DNA of 6,230 bases from JANMEX01 sp043776635 (lineage in GTDB: Bacteria > Pseudomonadota > Alphaproteobacteria > Rhizobiales > Rhizobiaceae), in NCBI GenBank assembly GCA_043776635.1, contig JAYVRA010000063.1, positions 1-6,230 on the forward strand, given 5' to 3'. The first letter of the stretch is position 1. The number at the start of each line of letters is the position of its first letter. The translations under genes and the position numbers were made by a program. Below the pieces are notes generated by a model. The model made no database searches. It saw only the letters and a program-made list of their open reading frames with translations, and was not told the origin of the DNA. Of this stretch, positions 1 to 4,043 are shown in pieces.

Positions 1-94
1 GCGCAATCAGCGCCCATTCCTTGTGCGTCGTGTCACTTGCGTATCTGCCCCCGGTGCGGACATAGGGCGGGCGGGTGAGTGCGGTCCAGGCCAT
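1..94 (-). CDS. IS5-family transposase, N-terminal fragment cut by window edge
   Basis: The minus strand reads an open frame from an ATG at 94 to the window edge, about 31 residues, beginning MAWTALTRPPYVRTGG and continuing RYASDTTHKEWALIA. The pattern of R-P-x-Y, then R-Y-A-S-D-T-T, then E-W-A-L-I is the N-terminus of the IS5-type transposases whose first open reading frame carries a DUF4096-like domain. Such proteins initiate cut-and-paste movement of a short insertion sequence, but the catalytic DDE residues lie outside the window. A GGAG ribosome binding site (complement of 101-104) lies 6 bases before the ATG and supports this start. The gene reads out of the window, away from the DUF1801 gene next to it, which looks truncated at its 5' end. 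The family assignment is from remembered N-terminal similarity; whether the element is intact cannot be seen. Confidence 0.72.
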   Translation of the reverse strand, partial: MAWTALTRPPYVRTGGRYASDTTHKEWALIA

Positions 95-128
95 CGTGAT
101 CTCCGTTCAGTGTTACTACCGAACAGAA
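1..128 (-). mobile_element. Probable IS5-family insertion sequence, one end only
   Basis: The transposase start at 94 implies that the element's end lies shortly to its right. The stretch 105-124 holds GTTC at 105-108 and CGAAC at 120-124, a weak inverted match, and native DUF1801-like coding potential resumes at about 130. I place the boundary near 120-130 by that inference. Neither the second terminal repeat nor a target duplication is visible, so the exact end is not established. Confidence 0.4.
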
Positions 129-177
129 TCACAACCTGCTGAATTCACTCAACCAGTTTCGGATCAGCCTCTTAGAC

Positions 178-474
178 GTGGCCGCAAATCTGCCACAAGT
201 CGGTGCGCTGGAAGAAAGCCTGAAATGGGGCGAGCCAAGCTATACGCCCGTAAGGAAAAACACCGGCAGCTCCGTCCGCATCGCCGCCCGCAAAGATGGC
301 CGCATGGCGCTGCACTTTATTTGCCACACGGGGTTAATTGAAGAGTTCCGCGAGCTTTACCCGCATCTTGAAATCGAGGGCAAGCGCGGAATTGTGATTG
401 ATGACAGCAAACCGTTACCATTGGAAGAGTTGATGCATTGTATCGGGTTGGCGCTGACTTATTTTGTGAAATAA
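178..474 (+). CDS. DUF1801-domain protein, probably 5'-truncated
   Basis: The protein has 98 residues from a GTG at 178. The segment GALEESLKWGEPSYTPV (9-25), then S-x-R-I-A-A-R-K, then ALHFICHTGLIEEFRELYP (44-62), and the C-terminal pattern of H-C-I-G-L-A-L-T-Y-F are characteristic of the DUF1801 (YdhG-like) fold, a small cytoplasmic protein of unknown biochemical role. The frame stays open upstream to position 100, and the residues just before the GTG (FRISLLDVAANLPQVG, read from 157) look like native domain sequence, so the domain starts earlier than this codon. No ATG exists in that upstream stretch, and an IS5-type element lies directly to the left. I infer that insertion removed the original start. 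The remnant may be translated from GTG 178 or from nothing. It converges on the DUF305 gene and shares a terminator with it. Confidence 0.75.
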   Translation: MAANLPQVGALEESLKWGEPSYTPVRKNTGSSVRIAARKDGRMALHFICHTGLIEEFRELYPHLEIEGKRGIVIDDSKPLPLEELMHCIGLALTYFVK

Positions 475-475
475 A

Positions 476-503
476 GCTGGCGGCACGTTTCCACGCCGCC
501 AGC
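476..503. terminator. Bidirectional hairpin terminator between convergent genes
   Basis: GCTGGCGGC (476-484) and GCCGCCAGC (495-503) form a perfect 9-bp GC-rich stem with a 10-base loop. Read on the minus strand, the stem is followed by TTTATTT (475-469), which suits intrinsic termination of the DUF305 transcript. On the plus strand the stem sits two bases after the DUF1801 stop, but the T tract is weaker and interrupted. It fills the 36-bp gap between two convergent genes. Confidence 0.75.
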
Positions 504-510
504 GCAGCTG

Positions 511-915
511 TTATTTAGTCTTGGCAATCCACTCATTCATGAACTTGATTTCCGCTTCTTGAGCGGCAATCACGCTTTCTGCAAGTTTGCGCATTTCGGC
601 GTCTTTGCCATATTGCAGTTCAATCTTGGCCATTTCAATTGCGCCCTGATGATGCTGCATCATGCCTTTGGCAAAGTCCACATCGGCATTTCCTGAAAAC
701 TCAATAGCCATACCCGCGTGCATATCGCCATTGGCTTTGGCAAACGCGAGCGATGAAACGCCTTGGTCGCCCTTGGGCTTGGACATATCCATGCCGCCCA
801 TTTTGCTCATGTCATGGTCCATTTTCATACCGCCCATTTTAGGCGCGGCGATGAAGCCCAGCGCAAGGCCGATAACCAGCGCAATCAGTGCCGTTAGAAG
901 TGATTTGCTATTCAT
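511..915 (-). CDS. DUF305 (CopM-like) envelope metal-binding protein
   Basis: The protein has 134 residues. Residues 5-24 form one hydrophobic segment (LLTALIALVIGLALGFIAA), an uncleaved anchor or signal peptide that exports the protein. A Met/His-rich linker follows at 27-46, then the DUF305 domain with M-H-A-G-M (65-69), FAKGMMQHHQGAIEMAK (81-97) and a C-terminal helix pair ending NEWIAKTK. The M-M-x-H-H-Q-G-A-I-x-M-A motif defines the family. In characterised members such as cyanobacterial CopM the Met and His residues bind copper in the periplasm. An AAGGA ribosome binding site (complement of 924-928) lies 8 bases before the ATG. The gene is last in a minus-strand series after a small Met/His-rich membrane protein and ends at a strong terminator. 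The family is clear; the copper role here is inferred from family and residue content. Confidence 0.93.
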   Translation of the reverse strand: MNSKSLLTALIALVIGLALGFIAAPKMGGMKMDHDMSKMGGMDMSKPKGDQGVSSLAFAKANGDMHAGMAIEFSGNADVDFAKGMMQHHQGAIEMAKIELQYGKDAEMRKLAESVIAAQEAEIKFMNEWIAKTK

Positions 916-995
916 AAGTTTAGTCCTTTTTATAGGTAATTGTTTACGCCTCCGGATCTGCGAGCGCGCGTGTCAGTGTTCGAAAAATGAGACTG

Positions 996-1334
996 TCAGG
1001 CGCGGGGCGGCGGAAGGTCCGGCAGTAGCGATTTGCCATGCAGCTTGAGGGCAGCAATGGCCGCCACTGCTTGGCGAAACGCAATCCGTTCGGGCGGCGG
1101 CGCGGCAACAACGGGCGCGGCAAAGCAGGCGGCACACAAAACAAAATGCAACGTGGAAGGATCATGCGCAGGCGCATCACCATGTTTCATAGGTCCCATT
1201 GCGCTATGGTCAATGACCAGTGTCGAGGCCTGCCTAGTGTGATTGCCCCCATCCATCATCCGGCCCATGCCAAACGGCACGCCGGTAAGCGCAATGGCAA
1301 GTATGAAATAGAGGAGGGCGGCCAATGGTTTCAT
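996..1334 (-). CDS. Small Met/His-rich membrane protein (hypothetical)
   Basis: The protein has 112 residues. A signal peptide or transmembrane segment spans about 4-22 (LAALLYFILAIALTGVPFG). A Met/His-rich stretch follows at 24-58, with M-G-R-M-M, H-S-A-M-G-P-M-K-H-G and A-H-D. A second hydrophobic stretch at 62-79 contains the pair LCAAC (Cys67, Cys70). The Pro-rich tail ends PDLPPPRA. Layout and tail recall the short DUF2946-type proteins found beside copper genes, but the match is weak and I do not claim it. It lies 80 bp upstream of the DUF305 gene on the same strand, so co-transcription and a shared envelope metal role are plausible. No strong ribosome binding site precedes the ATG; the nearest purine run (GAAAGG) is about 15 bases away. 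A competing frame at 944-1183 has no recognisable protein features. Confidence 0.62.
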   Translation of the reverse strand: MKPLAALLYFILAIALTGVPFGMGRMMDGGNHTRQASTLVIDHSAMGPMKHGDAPAHDPSTLHFVLCAACFAAPVVAAPPPERIAFRQAVAAIAALKLHGKSLLPDLPPPRA

Positions 1335-1521
1335 AAGTTAGCAATTAAGCCTTTCGTGAATGCGGTTCAAGAGGTGCTTTGCCTAAGCTCTGAATCTCAA
1401 CCTTCCAAACCGAAGGCGGACGCATAGAAATTTTGAACTATCAACTGTTCACCGGCGGGAAGTTGACCCAAGACATTTATTACGCGGTTGGCATCAATGC
1501 TCGCTATTTTGGTTGGTCTTA

Positions 1522-1550
1522 GGGTCTGGACCTGTTAATTTTGATGAAAT
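1522..1550 (+). repeat. Left terminal inverted repeat, element copy 1
   Basis: This 29-base end begins GGGTCTGGACC and pairs with 1809-1837. The single mismatch falls in the inner part (GATGAAAT here, GACGAAAT in the complement of the other end). Confidence 0.88.
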
Positions 1551-1579
1551 TGCAGGCGAATGGCGAAACTATGCAAGGA

Positions 1580-1619
1580 AAACAGTGCAGAACGGGCTTA
1601 AGGCCCGTTTAAACTGTTT
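1580..1619. repeat. Internal hairpin of the element, copy 1
   Basis: AAACAGT (1580-1586) pairs with ACTGTTT (1613-1619), and AACGGGC (1591-1597) pairs with GCCCGTT (1603-1609) around a TTAAG loop. A short asymmetric internal loop separates the two stems. The same position in copy 2 (5881-5920) keeps the outer stem and a five-base inner stem, so the structure is shared by both copies. It could be a cruciform, an RNA hairpin or a transcription stop; the sequence does not decide. Confidence 0.75.
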
Positions 1620-1808
1620 GACGCCGCTGAGTGAAGTCAGTTGCCTGTTGGTGCCAAAATCGGGCGCTTTCCGGCGATTGCGTTGTAGCAAAAGCTTGAA
1701 CTTGCAAAGACTTGCCACTCGAAGAGGCCGAAGGCAACATGCTCGCATTTCCCGGCGCCTTCGCTCCTGTGCCTTGACACTTGGCACTCACCAAAAATCA
1801 CCTCGACC

Positions 1809-1837
1809 ATTTCGTCAAAATTAACAGGTCCAGACCC
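1809..1837 (-). repeat. Right terminal inverted repeat, element copy 1
   Basis: This end reads ATTTCGTCAAAATTAACAGG and onward to CCAGACCC, the complement of 1522-1550 with one mismatch. CGG (1838-1840) and then the flanking TA follow. Confidence 0.88.
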
Positions 1838-2074
1838 CGGTACTGAGGGCGCTGGCAAGCCGCAATCTTGATAATTGGTTATGGAGATATCGCCATACCA
1901 TATGTTATTTTTGGCACTTGTAATCATCGCTACCCAAACAAGATTGTGGCGCAAAAGAATATCCGGCCCGGATATGAACAGTGCCGGCCGGCGCTTCCCG
2001 GTTAATTGATCCGTATAGGAAAAGGGCACAACGACAATCGAATATCGGGCGGAACTCAGAACTTCATTCATGAC

Positions 2075-2296
2075 CTATAGATTACCATAGGCTTCTTCGT
2101 CAGCCGCGCTTGCCCATTCTGTGAATACGGCAAAAGGGTTATCGTCAATCTGCATTTCTGCCTTCATAATCGTAACACCGCGCCCGGTTATTTCATAGCG
2201 AAGCCGGTTGCCGGGCTTAACTCCCAGTTTCTCGCGCACTTCACTGGGAATTACCGTCTGGCTCTTCGTTGTTATCTTTGAAAATGCAAAAGTCAT
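2075..2296 (-). CDS. AbrB/MazE (PrlF-like) antitoxin
   Basis: The protein has 73 residues. Residues 5-35 (FSKITTKSQTVIPSEVREKL, then GVKPGNRLRYE) form the swapped-hairpin AbrB/SpoVT DNA-binding domain: the K-x-Q-x-x-I-P-x-x-x-R-x-x-L-x-x-x-x-G pattern is intact. The acidic C-terminal tail (about 48-73, with DDNPFAVFTEW and ADEEAYGNL) is the part that, in this family, wraps around and blocks the toxin. The toxin start lies 3 bases downstream, giving the classic antitoxin-first order. Autorepression of the operon is usual for the family. A tandem TAAGACGG repeat sits immediately upstream of the start and is a candidate operator. The antitoxin looks intact although its toxin partner is broken, so it is effectively an orphan here. 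Confidence 0.88.
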   Translation of the reverse strand: MTFAFSKITTKSQTVIPSEVREKLGVKPGNRLRYEITGRGVTIMKAEMQIDDNPFAVFTEWASAADEEAYGNL

Positions 2297-2300
2297 AATT

Positions 2301-2321
2301 TCTTACCGTCTTACCGTCTTA
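2301..2321 (-). repeat. Tandem TAAGACGG repeat before the antitoxin
   Basis: Read on the minus strand, this is TAAGACGG twice followed by TAAGA, ending four bases before the antitoxin ATG at 2296. The third unit is where the ribosome binding site should lie, although GGTAAGA is a poor match. A direct repeat at this position could be an operator for the AbrB-type antitoxin, or simple slippage; the function is inferred only. Confidence 0.55.
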
Positions 2322-2362
2322 CAATGTGTGCCGTGAATTAGGCATAGTGAAGTGGGTTGCCC

Positions 2363-2398
2363 TTGCCGCCCCCGTCTCCTTCCGCTAGGAAGCGGCAA
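2363..2398 (+). repeat. Imperfect hairpin in the hisS leader
   Basis: TTGCCGC (2363-2369) pairs with GCGGCAA (2392-2398), and inside it TTCC (2380-2383) pairs with GGAA (2388-2391) around GCTA. Ten C-rich bases are unpaired on the left side. It lies just ahead of the ribosome binding site of hisS and may be a leader structure or a degraded intergenic palindrome. Confidence 0.45.
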
Positions 2399-2419
2399 AT
2401 TGTGAAGGCTCATACTCCC

Positions 2420-3928
2420 ATGACCGATAAGCCCAAAAAACAGCAGAAACTCCGTGCCCGCAAGCCGCGCGGGTTTATTGACAGATCGGCCGATGATATC
2501 CGCGCGACGGATAAGATGATCGGCAAAATCCGCGAAGTTTATGAGCGTTACGGCTTTGATCCGGTGGAAACGCCAATGTTTGAATACACCGATGCGCTGG
2601 GTAAATTCCTCCCCGATAGCGACCGCCCGAACGAGGGCGTGTTCTCGCTTCAGGATGATGATGAACAGTGGATGAGCCTGCGCTATGATCTCACCGCGCC
2701 GCTGGCCCGCCATGTGGCGGAAAACATCAACGAAATTCAGTTGCCCTACCGCACCTATCGCCAAGGCTGGGTGTTCCGCAACGAAAAGCCCGGCCCGGGC
2801 CGCTTCCGCCAGTTCATGCAGTTCGACGCCGACACAGTCGGCGCACCCGGCGTTCAGGCCGACGCCGAAATGTGCATGATGATGGCCGATACCATGGAAG
2901 CGCTGGGAATAAAGCGCGGCGATTATGTCATTCGTGTGAATAACCGGAAGGTGCTCGATGGCGTGATGGAAGCCATTGGCGTCACCGATGCGGGCCAGAA
3001 GCTCGCGGTGCTTCGGGCGATTGATAAGCTGGATAAGTTTGGTGTGGAAGGCGTGCGGCTGTTGCTGGGGGCGGGGCGCAAGGACGAGAGTGGGGACTTT
3101 ACCAAGGGTGCGGGGCTTAGCGCCCCGGACATCGATACTGTGGTTTCATACTTGCAATCAACCGTCCAGATGGAAGGAACCTCAGTTACGACACACTCGT
3201 CCTCAACTAATACTTCATTAAGCTATAATGACCGCTATCGGGCAGGCTACGCCGAACTTCAAGAAATGGGTGGTCAATTCCAAGCATGCGGCTACGGCCC
3301 CGACCGCATCCGCATCGACCCCTCTGTCGTCCGAGGCCTCGAATATTACACCGGCCCCGTCTACGAAGCCGAGCTCCTCTTCGATGTCACCAATGAAAAG
3401 GGCGAAAAAGTCCAGTTCGGCTCGGTCGGCGGCGGCGGGCGGTATGACGGGCTGGTGAAGCGCTTTACGGGGCAGGATGTGCCCGCTACCGGCTTTTCCA
3501 TCGGAGTCTCGCGCCTGATGACCGCGCTGAAAAACCTCGGCAAGCTGGATGTCTCCGGTGTCATCGCGCCAGTGCTGGTAACAGTAATGGACAAGGATAC
3601 GGAAAGCCTCGGCCGCTATCAAAAATTCACGCAAGACTTGCGCAACGCTGGCATCCGCGCAGAAATGTTTCAAGGCAACCCCAAAGAATTCCCGCGCCAA
3701 CTCCGCTACGCCGACCGCCGCAACTGCCCCATCGCCATCATTCAAGGCGGTAATGAGCGGGCTGAGGGCAAGATCATCATTAAGGACTTGATCGAAGGCA
3801 AACTCATTGCTGCTACGATTACCGGTAATGCTGAGTGGAAAGAAGCCAAGGCTGGGGAAGTCGTGGTGGATGAAAAGGATTTGCTGGCGACAGTTGTGAA
3901 GATGTTGACCGCGCAGGCCGCGCGATGA
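2420..3928 (+). CDS. hisS: Histidyl-tRNA synthetase
   Basis: HisRS is the class II synthetase that attaches histidine to tRNA-His in the cytoplasm. From ATG 2420 the product has 502 residues. Motif 1 lies at about 17-55 (RGFIDRSADDIRATD onward). Motif 2 lies at 119-138 (FRNEKPGPGRFRQFMQFDAD). The histidine-binding signature RGLEYYTG is at 305-312. Motif 3 runs through GGGGRYDGLV (337-346) to ATGFSIGVSRL (356-366). The anticodon-binding domain fills about 383-502, with R-Q-L-R-Y-A-D and I-I-Q-G-G-N-E. In-frame TTG (2357) and GTG (2402) codons upstream were set aside because the added residues are not HisRS-like. Residues about 243-275 are Ser/Thr-rich with lower-GC codons than the rest. The basic N-terminal extension (KPKKQQKLRARKPRG) is notable. 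hisZ, a catalytically dead HisRS paralogue, follows after a 115-bp gap filled by a palindromic repeat. Confidence 0.97.
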   Translation: MTDKPKKQQKLRARKPRGFIDRSADDIRATDKMIGKIREVYERYGFDPVETPMFEYTDALGKFLPDSDRPNEGVFSLQDDDEQWMSLRYDLTAPLARHVAENINEIQLPYRTYRQGWVFRNEKPGPGRFRQFMQFDADTVGAPGVQADAEMCMMMADTMEALGIKRGDYVIRVNNRKVLDGVMEAIGVTDAGQKLAVLRAIDKLDKFGVEGVRLLLGAGRKDESGDFTKGAGLSAPDIDTVVSYLQSTVQMEGTSVTTHSSSTNTSLSYNDRYRAGYAELQEMGGQFQACGYGPDRIRIDPSVVRGLEYYTGPVYEAELLFDVTNEKGEKVQFGSVGGGGRYDGLVKRFTGQDVPATGFSIGVSRLMTALKNLGKLDVSGVIAPVLVTVMDKDTESLGRYQKFTQDLRNAGIRAEMFQGNPKEFPRQLRYADRRNCPIAIIQGGNERAEGKIIIKDLIEGKLIAATITGNAEWKEAKAGEVVVDEKDLLATVVKMLTAQAAR

Positions 3929-3936
3929 GCGGCAGT

Positions 3937-4037
3937 CCCCCCTCTGTCACCTCCGGTGACACCTCCCCCCAAGGGTGGAGATTTAGTGCCAATCTCCACC
4001 CTTGGGAGGAGCTGTCGGCGCAGCTTATAGAGGGGGG
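3937..4037. repeat. 101-bp multi-arm palindromic element in the hisS-hisZ gap
   Basis: The outer stem is CCCCCCTCT (3937-3945) with AGAGGGGGG (4029-4037). Within it lie a left arm GTCACC-TCC-GGTGAC (3946-3960), a long central stem and a right arm AGCTG-TCGGCG-CAGCT (4010-4025). In the central stem 3962-3983 pairs with 3991-4009, with three extra C on the left and the loop TAGTGCC. The fold is cloverleaf-like. It begins 8 bases after the hisS stop and ends 6 bases before the hisZ ATG, occupying nearly the whole gap. It resembles the C-rich palindromic intergenic repeats scattered through some alphaproteobacterial genomes, a resemblance recalled rather than checked. The right outer arm contains the hisZ ribosome binding site (GAGGGG, 4030-4035). 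Confidence 0.87.
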
Positions 4038-4043
4038 TAATAA

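Larger units (their letters stand above)
1522..1840. mobile_element. MITE-like non-autonomous element, copy 1 (319 bp)
   Basis: The ends form an inverted repeat: 1522-1550 (GGGTCTGGACCTGTTAATTT and onward) matches the complement of 1809-1837 at 28 of 29 positions. A TA dinucleotide flanks each side (1520-1521 and 1841-1842), with three extra bases, CGG, inside the right flank. Deleting the element plus one TA restores the toxin frame, which confirms the boundaries and the TA target duplication independently. TA duplication is typical of IS630/Tc1-mariner transposases, so I infer mobilisation in trans by such an enzyme. No transposase-like protein is encoded inside. The interior carries a strong hairpin at 1580-1619. 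A second copy, about 85% identical by eye, lies at 5823-6136. Confidence 0.88.
1397..2071 (-). pseudogene. PemK/MazF-family toxin interrupted by a MITE-like element
   Basis: Two separated pieces of one toxin gene are visible. The 5' piece (2071-1841) encodes 77 residues with YSIVVVPFSYTDQLTGKRRP (10-29), then V-A-M-I-T-S (47-52), and ends GLPAPSV. The 3' piece (1519-1397) encodes RPTKIASIDANRVINVLGQL and a further 20 residues ending SAFGLEG, then a stop. Removing 1522-1840 and one TA copy joins them in frame as A-P-S-V-R-P-T-K-I-A, giving 117 residues, the usual MazF/PemK length. Members of this family are ribosome-independent mRNA endonucleases neutralised by their antitoxin. As it stands the frame reads into the element and stops at 1637, leaving a 144-residue chimera without the native C-terminal third, so it is probably inactive. 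The start is 3 bases after the antitoxin stop, as expected for a toxin-antitoxin operon. Confidence 0.92.
2297..2419. promoter_or_regulatory. Divergent intergenic region between antitoxin and hisS
   Basis: This 123-bp gap must hold the start signals for both the leftward antitoxin operon and rightward hisS. For hisS, TTACAA (2319-2324) and CATAGT (2343-2348) are 18 bases apart and form a weak candidate promoter. No convincing leftward promoter stands out. The gap also contains the tandem repeat at 2301-2321 and an imperfect hairpin at 2363-2398. A GAAGG (2404-2408) precedes the chosen hisS ATG by 11 bases. Confidence 0.4.

Noticed and set aside
944..1183. Minus-strand ORF overlapping the small Met/His-rich membrane protein
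   Set aside because: Its product is Arg/Pro-rich with no signal, membrane segment or motif, while the overlapping 996-1334 frame has an ordered N-terminal hydrophobic segment and metal-type residues.
1569..1787. Minus-strand reading frame in copy 1 with a same-frame counterpart in copy 2 (5870-6094), sharing CCLRPLR, NRRKAPD and CTVFLA
   Set aside because: By eye amino-acid identity is no higher than nucleotide identity, other frames are equally open, and the product is Arg/Ser-rich with no recognisable fold. It is best explained as incidental openness of a repeat. A dN/dS test over many genomic copies would decide.
1513..1824. Plus-strand ORF across copy 1, with a similar one at 5850-6149
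   Set aside because: It spans the inverted ends of the element, has no ribosome binding site or family motifs, and is Arg-rich in the way of shadow frames.
2301..2321. Tandem repeat as a CRISPR fragment
   Set aside because: The units are 8 bp and directly adjacent with no spacers, and no cas-like genes are present.
2357..2419. Upstream TTG (2357) or GTG (2402) as the hisS start
   Set aside because: The added residues (PLPPPSPSARKRQIV) look like non-coding translation of a hairpin. ATG 2420 has a nearby GAAGG. GTG 2402 keeps some chance, because AGGAAG lies 9 bases before it.
3218..3745. Long antisense ORF (175 residues) inside hisS
   Set aside because: The opposite strand is an unambiguous HisRS. 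Long antisense frames are expected from GC-rich codon usage and this one has no motif or ribosome binding site.
3937..4037. The hisS-hisZ palindrome as an intrinsic terminator
   Set aside because: No T tract follows on either strand, and the next gene of the operon starts 6 bases later. Its multi-arm form fits a repeat element better.
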